From contig JAIOYN010000001.1 in NCBI GenBank assembly GCA_021741065.1, positions 1-64,000 on the forward strand: DNA of 64,000 bases. Direction: 5' to 3'. A model generated the notes under the pieces. It saw only the letters and a list, made by a program, of their open reading frames with translations, was not told the origin of the DNA and ran no database searches. Each line of letters starts with the position of its first letter. The first letter of the stretch is position 1. The position numbers were made by a program, and so were the translations under genes. Positions 9,743 to 18,457 of the stretch are shown here, piece after piece. This DNA is from Sphingomonadaceae bacterium. GTDB taxonomy: Bacteria > Pseudomonadota > Alphaproteobacteria > Sphingomonadales > Sphingomonadaceae.

Positions 9743-10612
9743 ATGGCACCAACGGACATAGATGGATTCGCAAGATGGGGCACGGATACACCATCTGTGC
9801 CTGTCCTGTTGTCCGTGCCGCATGCCGGGCGGGATTATCCATCGGGACTGTTCGATGCATTGAGGCTACCGCCTGCTGTTCTAATGCGGCTTGAGGACAG
9901 ATATACTGACATGTTGACGCGGCGCTGTGTCGAGTTGGGATATCCTGTCATTATGGCGCACCGTGCGCGGGCGTGGATTGATTTGAACCGCGACGAGCAG
10001 GACATTGATGCAGAAATGGTGCAAGGGGCGCTGCGAAGCGATTATCCCGCGCCAGGGGTCAAACAACGCGGCGGTCTTGGCCTGATTCCCCGAAGATTAT
10101 CAGGCGAGGGGGAATTGTGGAAACGGCAATTTACCTTGAGTGAGGTGGAGCATCGCATATTGTCGTTCCACCGACCCTATCATGCAGCAGTTGCAGATGT
10201 GCTTGAAAAGATGCGACGGCGGTTTGGCGTTGCTATATTGCTTGACCTACACAGCATGCCGCCGATTCGTGGCGGATCTTCTTTGCCAGTGCCGCAATTT
10301 GTCATTGGTGACCGTTTCGGCAAAAGTGCAGCGTCGCAATATGCCGAGTTGTTAATGGCGCGGTTGCGAGCCCAAGGGTTTAACGCTGCGTTGAACTATC
10401 CTTATGCTGGCGCCTATATACTTCGCCGCCATGCACGGCCACGGGCGAACATCCACGCCATTCAGTTGGAAGTCGATCGATCACTGTATCTCGATTCCGA
10501 TTTGCGCTATCCTAGTGTTGGTTTTGACCGCATAAACGCGATGATTTCTAATCTAGTTTCGGCGCTTGTCGACGAAGCTTTGGGCTCCGCTACCTTGATT
10601 GCCGCGGAATGA
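9743..10612 (+). CDS. N-formylglutamate amidohydrolase family protein
   Basis: A 289-residue member of the N-formylglutamate amidohydrolase (HutG/FGase) family, which hydrolyses N-formylglutamate or related N-acyl amino acids such as those released in histidine breakdown. Seen: LLSVPHAGRDYPSGLF at the N-terminus with the first metal His, DRYTDMLTRR, the ARAWIDLNRDEQDID block, LLDLHSMPP around residue 170 and a C-terminal HAIQLEVDRSLYLD. The ATG is preceded by AAAGGGAAAC, a reasonable ribosome site. No hut genes lie nearby, so involvement in histidine degradation is not supported by context. Confidence 0.88.
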   Translation: MAPTDIDGFARWGTDTPSVPVLLSVPHAGRDYPSGLFDALRLPPAVLMRLEDRYTDMLTRRCVELGYPVIMAHRARAWIDLNRDEQDIDAEMVQGALRSDYPAPGVKQRGGLGLIPRRLSGEGELWKRQFTLSEVEHRILSFHRPYHAAVADVLEKMRRRFGVAILLDLHSMPPIRGGSSLPVPQFVIGDRFGKSAASQYAELLMARLRAQGFNAALNYPYAGAYILRRHARPRANIHAIQLEVDRSLYLDSDLRYPSVGFDRINAMISNLVSALVDEALGSATLIAAE

Positions 10613-10616
10613 TCGT

Positions 10617-10647
10617 AAAAAAACCACCCCGGAGGTTTCCGGGGTGG
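10617..10647 (-). terminator. Intrinsic terminator of the structured RNA / sapC transcript
   Basis: On the minus strand a 9-bp GC-rich stem (CCACCCCGG with CCGGGGTGG, loop of six) is followed directly by seven U, a textbook rho-independent terminator. It is oriented to end transcription coming from sapC and the structured RNA, not from the plus-strand amidohydrolase gene. Confidence 0.9.
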
Positions 10648-10905
10648 CCTAGGTTCAGGGAGTTGATGCCCTCACAGGCATCGGTGGACGGAAACGGGAG
10701 GGGTTGATTCCGTCCATGCCCAAGAATGGGGTTCTGGCATTACGGTTTCAAGACTCACGTCGAAAACAAGTGCAGTTTGCGGACCAACCGCCCGATGGTT
10801 GCGAGGAATGGTGCATCACCCGCTAAGGGATGACGACCATCAGACTTTAGACGCATAGAGCAACTAGCCCAGGCCGTCACTTCCCCCAAATATGCGGCGT
10901 GACGG
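10640..10905 (-). ncRNA. Structured non-coding RNA of unknown family, 3' of sapC
   Basis: Between the sapC stop and the terminator lies about 260 bases with no plausible reading frame but dense pairing on the minus strand. In order: a 7-bp hairpin CCGTCAC/GTGACGG; an 8-bp closing helix joining GGCCTGGG (10868-10875) to CCTAGGCC (10646-10653); an extended hairpin with ATGGT/ACCAT outside TCATCC/GGGTGA; an outer GTTGC/GCAAC pairing; a hairpin ATGCC..GGGCAT with inner AGAA/TTCT; GGACGGAA/TTCCGTCC; GATGCC/GGCATC; then the terminator. A global closing helix followed by a terminator indicates a discrete stable RNA. I could not match it to tmRNA (no tag or acceptor end), RNase P or SRP RNA (no core motifs). 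6S RNA is not excluded. It could be transcribed alone or processed from sapC mRNA. Confidence 0.7.
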
Positions 10906-10924
10906 CATGAAGCATTCGTTTGGT

Positions 10925-11704
10925 TTAATTCGACGGGAGTTCCGTCACTTGCGGCACCTTACCTTGTGCGACTTGAACGGCAAAGATTTCGCGCATTAAC
11001 TGCAAAGAGAATAAATGTGCATGGATCAGCGCAAGAATACCGTTTTGGTTCAACTTGCGCACGGTGTCACCGCGAAGCTCGCGCAATTTATTTTCATCGA
11101 CCATCTTAAAGCCACGATAGATGAAGGGCTGCTCTTGACCTTCTTGTTGAATGGACACTTCGCCATCCATGAGAAGGTCGAGCTTCTGGATTTCCTCAAC
11201 AAAGGCGTGCGTTTGCGCGCCAGCATTTTCAAAGTCTTCGCAGAACTTCAAAATCGCCTTCGTGTTCTCGCTTGGTTGGCCGTCTTCAAACAAAGGCAGG
11301 CCTTCTTCAAATTCGCCAACAGCACCTGACGTTGGATCAAAGCACAACGACAGTTCGTCGGTGTCCGGACGCAGTTTTGCCAGCAGGAAAGGATAGCGGC
11401 GGACATATGCAGGGATGTAAACGGGGCGTTCAAAATGCCCTTCGTCATTCATGAAAGTGTTCACGCCTTCATTCATGCCCATCAAAACGAGCGGCACGGG
11501 GTTTTCCGATGCGGAGAAGATGATTGGATAGGTACGCGACGCCGGCACAAATTCTTCAATCGTCAACGGAATGGCATGTTGGCCCTCAAGGAATTTAGCA
11601 TTTTCGAGCATGCGTGACTTCCACGTCACATGATCGTTGCTGCTCAATGGCACAAGGTCGTTGTACAAAAGCGGGAGGTTGGCGGCTTGGGGCGCGGTGG
11701 CCAT
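10925..11704 (-). CDS. SapC family protein
   Basis: A 259-residue soluble protein of the SapC family (named after a Campylobacter S-layer locus; biochemical function unknown). Typical features: an early LYNDLVPLSSNDHVTWK block, PIIFSASENPVPLVLMGMNEGVNTFM and RPVYIPAYVRRYPFLLA near residue 100, and the later HAFVEEIQKLDLL. In sphingomonads and caulobacters such genes often accompany TonB receptors and cupin-like or tryptophan-halogenase genes; here it has none of these beside it. Start chosen at the ATG for MATAPQ because a GGAG lies six bases upstream; the in-frame ATG 12 bases earlier contains that site. A structured RNA and terminator follow the stop. Confidence 0.9.
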   Translation of the reverse strand: MATAPQAANLPLLYNDLVPLSSNDHVTWKSRMLENAKFLEGQHAIPLTIEEFVPASRTYPIIFSASENPVPLVLMGMNEGVNTFMNDEGHFERPVYIPAYVRRYPFLLAKLRPDTDELSLCFDPTSGAVGEFEEGLPLFEDGQPSENTKAILKFCEDFENAGAQTHAFVEEIQKLDLLMDGEVSIQQEGQEQPFIYRGFKMVDENKLRELRGDTVRKLNQNGILALIHAHLFSLQLMREIFAVQVAQGKVPQVTELPSN

Positions 11705-11770
11705 ATGTAACTCCATCGTTGAATTATAATAAAGAAATTTTGAAGGCGCCGTGTAAGCGGATAGCCGCGT

Positions 11771-13210
11771 TTACGCAAGCGGAACAAGCTTGCCGGGGTT
11801 CATAATTCCCAGCGGATCAAGCGCATTTTTAATGGCTCGTAGTGCGGCAAGCCGCGCCGGTTCGGTCAGGCGTTCGAACTCCGCGATTTTAGCCTGTCCA
11901 ATTCCATGTTCGGCAGAAAGCGACCCGCCATAAGCGCGCACGCGGTCATAGACATGTGACGTGATCGCTGTGCCGTCGCCGGCATACCAAGATGCCATAT
12001 CTATTCCGTCCGGGGCCTTGACATGAAAATGGATATTGCCGTCACCCAAATGCCCAAAGGCAAGGGTTTTGGTGCCGGGATAGCTGCTTTCGATCCCAGG
12101 GGATTCATCTTCAATGAAACGGGCCATCGCTGACACGGGTACGCTGATATCATGTTGCAATGCCGGCCCCGCCGCGCGCTCGGCCTCGGCAATGGAATCT
12201 CGGATTTTCCAGAATGCTTCGGCTTGTACTTCGCTACGCGCAATGGTTGCGTTGCCGAGCAGATTTTCATGCATGGCTTTTTCCAACAAATGCGTGGCCA
12301 GTTCGCCGGGGGACAACTGCCCTAGATCATCCTGCACAAATTCCATCAGCGCGTGCCAGCGATGCTCAGTATCCAGCGGCGGTCGGGTTCCGGCGATATG
12401 GGTTGTCACAGCATTCAGCGCGCGCTGCGGCAGAATTTCAAACCCTTCCAAGCGCTCCCGGCCGTGCCGTTGCATGAACAACAGCAAGTCATATGCTTGA
12501 GTAGGGCTGTCAATACCGGCCCACACGACGCAGCGATCTATCAGGGCCGGGACCGTGTGCAAGACGGCCTTGGTGACGATACCAATCGTTCCCTCTGCGC
12601 CAATCAGTAGTTGTTTTAGATCATAGCCGCGATTGTCTTTTTTTAACGGCGTCATTGCGTCATAGATGGATCCATCGGGTAAGACTGCCTCAAGGCCGGC
12701 CACGAGCATCCGCATTGTGCCGTGGCGGAGCACTTGCGTTCCGCCGGCATTTGTCGAGATCAAACCACCAACGGTGGCAGAACCTTTGCCGCCCAGGGTA
12801 AGCGGAAAGCGTCGCCCAACCGTTGCTGCGGCTTCGTGTAGATTCTGTAAAATGACCCCCGCATCACAGCATATCAGCCCATCATTAGCGTCAATCACGC
12901 TGATATTGTTGATCCGCCGCAGTGACAAGATTACCTGCTGACCGCTCTTATCGGGCGTTGCGCCGGCGACCATCCCGCTATTACCTCCTTGCGGAACCAG
13001 AGAAATCCGGTGCTTGGCCGCCAGCTTCACCACGGCTGCAACTTCGTCCGTGTTTGCTGGCGAAAGTAGGGCAGGGGCAGCTCCTGTAAATCGGCCACGC
13101 CAATCGGTCAGCCAAGGCGCAATCACGTCGGTTTCGTCCGAATAGCCCTTCGGTCCCAATATGGCACGAAATTCAGATAAAATCTTTACATCTGGCACAG
13201 TGTTTTCCAT
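11771..13210 (-). CDS. FAD-binding 2-hydroxyacid dehydrogenase (D-2-hydroxyglutarate/D-lactate type)
   Basis: A flavoprotein of about 479 residues of the GlcD/D-2-hydroxyglutarate dehydrogenase group, oxidising a D-2-hydroxyacid and passing electrons to an acceptor such as ETF or quinone. The vanillyl-oxidase-type FAD domain contains PQGGNSGMVAGATP and GLISTNAGGTQVLRHGTMR (residues 60-160). The C-terminal oxidase domain has AFGHLGDGNIHFHVKAP, and near the end SLSAEHGIGQAK and DPLGIMNPGKL. No iron-sulfur domain is fused. The substrate is not certain; the WLTDWRGRFTG opening matches the D-2HGDH subgroup. An alternative in-frame ATG lies 30 bases further upstream (13240). No signal peptide. Confidence 0.85.
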   Translation of the reverse strand: MENTVPDVKILSEFRAILGPKGYSDETDVIAPWLTDWRGRFTGAAPALLSPANTDEVAAVVKLAAKHRISLVPQGGNSGMVAGATPDKSGQQVILSLRRINNISVIDANDGLICCDAGVILQNLHEAAATVGRRFPLTLGGKGSATVGGLISTNAGGTQVLRHGTMRMLVAGLEAVLPDGSIYDAMTPLKKDNRGYDLKQLLIGAEGTIGIVTKAVLHTVPALIDRCVVWAGIDSPTQAYDLLLFMQRHGRERLEGFEILPQRALNAVTTHIAGTRPPLDTEHRWHALMEFVQDDLGQLSPGELATHLLEKAMHENLLGNATIARSEVQAEAFWKIRDSIAEAERAAGPALQHDISVPVSAMARFIEDESPGIESSYPGTKTLAFGHLGDGNIHFHVKAPDGIDMASWYAGDGTAITSHVYDRVRAYGGSLSAEHGIGQAKIAEFERLTEPARLAALRAIKNALDPLGIMNPGKLVPLA

Positions 13211-13300
13211 TGACCGTAAAAGTCCTAGATTGCAATTCATGATAGGTTCAACCTTATCGGGTAAAGCGATCCGAACTTCAACTTTATACCGGAATGTTTC

Positions 13301-13804
13301 TTGCGCGCACTATTGGTAATCATCCTTTTTGCGGTCGCATGCACAACATTGTCGCATAAGTCCTTGGCACATTTTGAGTTCGGCGCGATTGATCGTCCGT
13401 TTATGCCCTTGCTGGGGTTACAGACCGACTTTCGTCAGGTACGTATCGACCAACGTGTCATTGTTAGGTTTCCTGCCTCGGATTTAGCGCCGGCTGCGTT
13501 GGGTGCGCAACGACAGTCTATTGGCAAGATCAAGTATAAGGAAAAAAAGATCGGCAAATGCCTTTTGGTCAACAGGCTCGGTGGTTCGCGCCCTGGTCCG
13601 GACCGCAGTCTGGATTTGGTCACGCGGGACGGCATTCTTATTCGCGCGTATCTGGGGGACGGCTGCCTCGCACGCGAATTCTATGCGGGGGCCTATATGG
13701 AGCGGTCGTATGACGGCAAGTTATGCGTCAATCGCGATCTTTTGCATGCACGCACTGGTGCCAAATGCGATGTCGACAAATTCAGGTTGCTGATCCCGCG
13801 CTAG
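13301..13804 (+). CDS. Hypothetical exported protein
   Basis: A 167-residue protein I do not recognise. It starts with a hydrophobic stretch (LLVIILFAVACTTL) ending in a plausible signal-peptidase site near SLA-HFEFG, so export to the periplasm is likely. The mature part is basic and contains four cysteines in its second half, in a pattern that could form two disulfides. The start is a TTG at 13301 with a GGA eight bases upstream; no in-frame ATG exists at the right place. It is divergent from the FAD dehydrogenase gene and precedes the DEAD-box helicase by about 115 bases. The reading frame and signal peptide support a real gene, but function is unknown. Confidence 0.65.
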   Translation: MRALLVIILFAVACTTLSHKSLAHFEFGAIDRPFMPLLGLQTDFRQVRIDQRVIVRFPASDLAPAALGAQRQSIGKIKYKEKKIGKCLLVNRLGGSRPGPDRSLDLVTRDGILIRAYLGDGCLAREFYAGAYMERSYDGKLCVNRDLLHARTGAKCDVDKFRLLIPR

Positions 13805-13920
13805 TACCAGCGCAATCGGGCATGTATATTGACATTTCGTGCGGTAGCGACCAATGCCCATGCTCGTCTTTATGAACTTGTCTTTGATGGCGCTGCGCCA
13901 TCTTTTTTCCGGAACACCAT

Positions 13921-15312
13921 ATGCGTTTTGCCGATATCGGCCTGTCTGACGAGTTGTTAAGAGCCTTAAGCGAGGCTGGCTATGATGCGCCGACCCCAAT
14001 TCAGGCAGCAGCTATTCCGCAAGTTCAAATGATGCGCGACATAATTGCCATTGCGCAAACTGGGACGGGTAAGACGGCAAGCTTCGTTCTTCCCATGATT
14101 GACGTGCTCGCGAATGGCCGCGCGCGCGCGCGGATGCCGCGCAGCCTCATATTGGAACCAACACGCGAACTGGCTGCGCAAGTAGCAGAGAATTTTGAAA
14201 AATACGGCAAATATCATAAGCTGTCGATGGCGCTTCTGATTGGTGGCGTGCAAATGGGGGATCAGGTTAAGGCGCTTGAAAAGGGCGTTGACGTGCTGAT
14301 CGCTACCCCCGGCCGGTTGATGGACTTGTTTGAGCGCGGCAAGATTTTGCTGACTGGCTGCGAAATGCTCGTCATCGACGAGGCGGACCGTATGCTCGAC
14401 ATGGGTTTCATTCCCGACATCGAACATATCTGCACAAAATTGCCAACAACGCGCCAGACGTTGTTGTTTTCGGCAACGATGCCGCCACCTATCAAAAAGC
14501 TGGCGGACAAGTTTCTGTCGAATCCCAAATATATTGAAGTTGCGCGCCCCGCGACCGCCAACGTCAACATCGAACAGTTTTTGGTCAACGTAACCCAGAT
14601 GAAAAAGCGTGAGGTGCTGCGTGACCTTCTACGCACGGAAACAGTTTCGAACGCGATTATCTTCTGCAACCGCAAGACAACCGTACGCGAATTGAACACC
14701 AGCCTTCAACGTCACGGCTTTCGTTCCGGCGAAATTCACGGCGACATTGACCAAGCGTCGCGCCAGAAGCAATTGGAAGCGTTTAAGAATGGCGACATTG
14801 ACTTGCTCGTAGCATCCGATGTCGCTGCACGCGGGCTTGATGTTAAGGGCGTCAGCCATGTGTTCAACTTCGATGCCCCATGGCATCCGGATGACTATGT
14901 CCACCGCATTGGCCGCACTGGACGAGCCGGTGCCAAGGGTAAGGCTTTCACTTTTGTCACGAAGGCCGACCAAGAAGCTATTGAAAGCATCGAGAAGCTG
15001 ATCGGTAATAAGATCGAGCGGCTTGGGGAGATCGAGGTGCAGGTTGATGGCGAAGAACGCGTGCCTGCAAAACGGGGTCGTAGGACATCTTCGGTTAAGG
15101 CCAAGGAAGCGCGGCCCGAGCCTCCTGAGGCAGTGGCCGAAACGTCACAGCCAAAGCCTGTACGTGAGAAAACGGTCGCCAAGCCTGCGCGTGAAAAGCC
15201 AGAACCCAAGCCGGAATCTGCAAAGCCAGCCCAGTCGGGTGGCGCGGCAACTGGCGATGACGGTTGGAACGGTCCTATGCCCGGTTTCCTCAGCGTTGGG
15301 TTTGGGACTTAA
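13921..15312 (+). CDS. DEAD-box RNA helicase (RhlE-like)
   Basis: An ATP-dependent RNA helicase of 463 residues acting in ribosome assembly, RNA decay or cold adaptation. Motifs in order: Q motif (FADIGLS..GYDAPTPIQ), I AQTGTGKT, Ia PTRELAAQ, II DEAD, III SAT, IV IIFCNRKT, V ASDVAARGLD, VI HRIGRTGRAG. After residue 370 comes a low-complexity Lys/Pro/Glu-rich tail (repeated KPxREK and EPKPESAKP-like units) ending GWNGPMPGFLSVGFGT; such basic tails bind RNA non-specifically. The short RhlE-type core and tail make RhlE the closest subgroup. Monocistronic, with a bidirectional terminator downstream. Confidence 0.93.
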   Translation: MRFADIGLSDELLRALSEAGYDAPTPIQAAAIPQVQMMRDIIAIAQTGTGKTASFVLPMIDVLANGRARARMPRSLILEPTRELAAQVAENFEKYGKYHKLSMALLIGGVQMGDQVKALEKGVDVLIATPGRLMDLFERGKILLTGCEMLVIDEADRMLDMGFIPDIEHICTKLPTTRQTLLFSATMPPPIKKLADKFLSNPKYIEVARPATANVNIEQFLVNVTQMKKREVLRDLLRTETVSNAIIFCNRKTTVRELNTSLQRHGFRSGEIHGDIDQASRQKQLEAFKNGDIDLLVASDVAARGLDVKGVSHVFNFDAPWHPDDYVHRIGRTGRAGAKGKAFTFVTKADQEAIESIEKLIGNKIERLGEIEVQVDGEERVPAKRGRRTSSVKAKEARPEPPEAVAETSQPKPVREKTVAKPAREKPEPKPESAKPAQSGGAATGDDGWNGPMPGFLSVGFGT

Positions 15313-15421
15313 GCGACACCGCATGCTGCGTGATTAGTCGCATGGTTTCAAGATAATGTTTCTATCGTCATCCTGAGCTTATACTCGCATATTACTTCCA
15401 AGACCTCACCTCCAACAAACA

Positions 15422-15453
15422 AAAAAGGGCCCGCATCGCTGCGAGCCCTTTTT
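15422..15453. terminator. Bidirectional intrinsic terminator
   Basis: A hairpin AAAAAGGGC..TGC-loop-GCA..GCCCTTTTT, with A tracts on one side and T tracts on the other, lies between the convergent helicase and TonB-receptor genes. It can terminate both transcripts. Confidence 0.88.
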
Positions 15454-15473
15454 CATTTAAGTTAGCGAAGTTC

Positions 15474-18257
15474 CTAGAACTTGCCGCGTAATGTGATGCC
15501 ATAAGTCCGCGGTTCGGCAAGAAACTGGGATATCAGCTGGCGGCCACCTGGATATTGTGGATCTACAAATGGTGCTGAAGTTGCACCCGCCTGGAATGGT
15601 GAGTTGAAGGCAACCTGCGCATAATCCTGATTGAAGATGTTCTGGCCCCAAAGCTCAATGCCCCAGGATTCATCAGGACCGCGCAGACCAATACGCGCGT
15701 TGAATACGGCGAAACCGTCTTGCTCCTTCTGCGGGAACAGGTCGGAACCGGTATTGTAATCGCTGGTCATACGACCGTCGATATATACCAGACCGCTCAT
15801 GCCGTTGCTGCCAATGTCCGGCGTCCATGTGACGCTTGATGTGGCAACGAATTCAGGTGCGTTCGACAGATTGTCCCCTGGCAACTTACGCAGCGCGGGG
15901 TCAAGTGGTGCACCGGTCTTGCTGCCGACCAGATTGTCACGGTAGCTGGTTTTTGCATATGTCAGACCTGCAGCCATGCGGAAGTTACGTGCGGGCACCA
16001 AGGATGCTTCAAGCTCGACGCCTTGTGCGCGAACACCGTAGCCGACATCGCTTGCCGCACAGGCACCTGTTGTTGCCGCTGCTGCATTGAAGTTGGTTCC
16101 GGCTGCGGACAAGTTTTGGTCACGGTCAGCACCACCCAAATCCGAACCGCAACCGTTGATCGATTGAACAAGGAACACGGTACCGTTGAACGTATTCAGC
16201 TGGAAATTGCTGAAGTCCGAACGGAAGGCAGAAACGCTCAGGCCAAATGAACCGTTTGAGAATTTAGCACCTATTTCATAGCTGTCCACCAGTTCAGGGT
16301 CGAATTGGAGTCTGCCCGTCAACGCCTGCGCGCCGCCGGATGCTGCAAATGTGCCAATTGGTGACTTCAGCGCAGAACGGTCGAGGTTGAAACCACCAGC
16401 CTTATAGCCACGTGCAAAACTGCCGTAGACCAGCAGATCGTCAGTTGCTTTCCACGAGAGGATCGCGGTGCCAGTGAATTCATCTTCGCTGCGCTTGTCG
16501 TTAATCGAGACGCCGTTCAGTTCCGCTGTCGAGTTGCCTTGGCAAGCCAGACCAATCAACGAGCCCGCAAGCGCACGTGCCGTTGCGGTTGTGAGCGGGT
16601 TGCCTAAATCGTCGGTCACAAGGCCTTGGATTGCTGTACACGCTGTGTTGTCATTACCGAAGGTCGCGTTGAACTTCTTCTTGTCGCTGGTGTAGCGAAG
16701 GCCAAGTGTCAGATCCAGCGCATCGGTAATGTGCAGGATGTTGTGCGTGAACGCCGCGAAGTTCGTGCCGTTCTGGAAATAACGGTCGTTGGTGGTGCCC
16801 AGATTGTTGAGGTTATCAAGCCGCGTAAACGCCGCCAATATATCCGGAGCGGATATACCCGAAGCGCCACCGATGGTTGCAGTGCCAACGCCAGGGATGA
16901 CGCATAATGGGCTGGTAGGCGAATAAAGCCCAGCCAAACCGCCACCCGAAATGATGCGGCATGTTGCAAAGCGGCCATATTGATTACCGAAGCGCAGATT
17001 GTCGAGCACCGTCAATTTTTCATTGGCAAAGAAGCCGCCGACGAGCCAATCAAGCTTGCCGTCAAATGCTTCACCCTGCAAACGCAGTTCCTGAGTGAAA
17101 GTGTGGAATTGACGATAGGCGTTATCGCTTGGTGCACGGTACAAAATGTCAACTTCACCATAATCGGTGTCGGACGCCTGACCGGAACGATACTGGCGGT
17201 AAGCCGTAATCGAGGTCAAAGTTGCACCGCCAAAGTCATAATCGACCTGGCCGGAGAAACCGTAATCTTTGGTTTCACCGCTGAATTCACGGTTCGGGCT
17301 AACGGAAACATTGCGCCCAAAGCCTTGGTTGAACGCAGCCAATGGTTGACCCAAGTCGCGCAATACATTGACGATGTTGTTGGATGTTGCTGTTGAAGCT
17401 ACTCCTGTTGTGCTTGGATTGTTCAGGTCGCCAATAAATTGATTAACGGTCCGATCGACATAGGTTGCCGCGCAGCATTCTTCTGTACGGAAGGTATAGT
17501 CACCAATCAAACGAACAGACAACGCGTCTGTTGGTTCGAACAGCAACTGACCGCGCAGAAAATAACGGTCACGATTGTTGATGTCGCGGCCATTTTGGTC
17601 ATCGCGGTAGAAACCGTCACGCTTAACGTACACGCCGTCAACACGGAATGCCAATTGCTCCGAAATCGGGCCAGTAAAGCTTGTCGCGGCGCGCATGAAG
17701 TCATAATTGCCGTACGTCAGCTCGCCGCTGCCACCAAAGGTGAAGCTTGGCTTTTTCGAATAAATGCTGATCAGACCAGCCGAAGAGTTACGTCCACCCA
17801 GCGTGCCCTGGGGACCACGCTGTACTTCGACGCGGTCGATCTCGCCAAGCTCGTTCAGGCCAATACCCGACCGTGAACGGTAAACGCCGTCGATGAACAC
17901 GGGGACCGAGCTTTCAAGGCCAGGGTTATCGCCTACTGTGCCAATACCGCGAATACGGGCCGAGCCATTGGGTTCTGATCCGGTTGAGGACACGAGCAAC
18001 GATGGCGCAACTTGGTTCAGCTGACGAATGTCGTTGGCGCCACTGTTTTGCAGCGTTTCGGCGTTAACAGCGGAAATTGCGACAGGGACGTCGGAAAGCA
18101 CTTGGCTACGGCCTTGCGCCGTCACAACGATTTCAGCGTCGGATGTGTCTTCGCTTTGAGGCGCTACTTGCGCGAATGCCAAGCCGGGCACGGTAAGTGC
18201 GAGGCAAGCGGCCGACAGCCTCAATGCACGGTTAAAAGAATTGTCACGTCGTAACAT
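15474..18257 (-). CDS. TonB-dependent outer-membrane receptor
   Basis: A 927-residue outer-membrane receptor that would import a scarce substrate with energy from TonB-ExbBD. Seen: a signal peptide (RALRLSAACLALTVPGLAFAQ), a TonB-box-like EIVVTAQ just after it, and the plug domain with DVPVAISAVNAETL, ARIRGIGTVG, PVFIDGVYRSRSG and VEVQRGPQGTLGGRNSSAGLI. The long beta-barrel ends in a C-terminal Phe (GITLRGKF). Start at the ATG preceded by AGGAG seven bases away; the frame is open 20 codons upstream without a signal sequence. Substrate unknown: the plug subgroup is the large sphingomonad family for carbohydrates, aromatics or peptides. It lies downstream, same strand, of a three-gene catabolic operon. 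Confidence 0.93.
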   Translation of the reverse strand: MLRRDNSFNRALRLSAACLALTVPGLAFAQVAPQSEDTSDAEIVVTAQGRSQVLSDVPVAISAVNAETLQNSGANDIRQLNQVAPSLLVSSTGSEPNGSARIRGIGTVGDNPGLESSVPVFIDGVYRSRSGIGLNELGEIDRVEVQRGPQGTLGGRNSSAGLISIYSKKPSFTFGGSGELTYGNYDFMRAATSFTGPISEQLAFRVDGVYVKRDGFYRDDQNGRDINNRDRYFLRGQLLFEPTDALSVRLIGDYTFRTEECCAATYVDRTVNQFIGDLNNPSTTGVASTATSNNIVNVLRDLGQPLAAFNQGFGRNVSVSPNREFSGETKDYGFSGQVDYDFGGATLTSITAYRQYRSGQASDTDYGEVDILYRAPSDNAYRQFHTFTQELRLQGEAFDGKLDWLVGGFFANEKLTVLDNLRFGNQYGRFATCRIISGGGLAGLYSPTSPLCVIPGVGTATIGGASGISAPDILAAFTRLDNLNNLGTTNDRYFQNGTNFAAFTHNILHITDALDLTLGLRYTSDKKKFNATFGNDNTACTAIQGLVTDDLGNPLTTATARALAGSLIGLACQGNSTAELNGVSINDKRSEDEFTGTAILSWKATDDLLVYGSFARGYKAGGFNLDRSALKSPIGTFAASGGAQALTGRLQFDPELVDSYEIGAKFSNGSFGLSVSAFRSDFSNFQLNTFNGTVFLVQSINGCGSDLGGADRDQNLSAAGTNFNAAAATTGACAASDVGYGVRAQGVELEASLVPARNFRMAAGLTYAKTSYRDNLVGSKTGAPLDPALRKLPGDNLSNAPEFVATSSVTWTPDIGSNGMSGLVYIDGRMTSDYNTGSDLFPQKEQDGFAVFNARIGLRGPDESWGIELWGQNIFNQDYAQVAFNSPFQAGATSAPFVDPQYPGGRQLISQFLAEPRTYGITLRGKF

Positions 18258-18433
18258 CTGTTCTCTCCTAATGGACACATTTTTTAACAAAGTAGCGAAA
18301 GGGCATTTGAATGTCATTGCTCTAAACTACTATGCGCTTTGAAAGCTTGCCGGTGCGTCAATATTGCAACAATATCAGCAATGATGCCTCGAGCCGCGAC
18401 ATTTCACCGTGAAAATCATTCATGATTTCACGT

Positions 18434-18455
18434 CAAAATGCTGCGCAGCATTTTG
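18434..18455. terminator. Perfect 22-bp palindrome after the oxidoreductase gene
   Basis: A perfect inverted repeat (CAAAATGCTGC and its complement) begins two bases after the minus-strand stop of the NADP oxidoreductase; a second imperfect hairpin (GTGAAA..TTTCAC) follows. A T-rich end on either strand makes terminator function plausible, and it separates the catabolic operon from the TonB receptor downstream. Confidence 0.6.
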
Positions 18456-18457
18456 CT

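Noticed and set aside
10613-10924. tmRNA, RNase P RNA or SRP RNA as identity of the structured RNA
   Set aside because: No tag-peptide frame, tRNA-like acceptor end, RNase P core motifs or SRP domain IV loop can be found; 6S remains possible and was left open.
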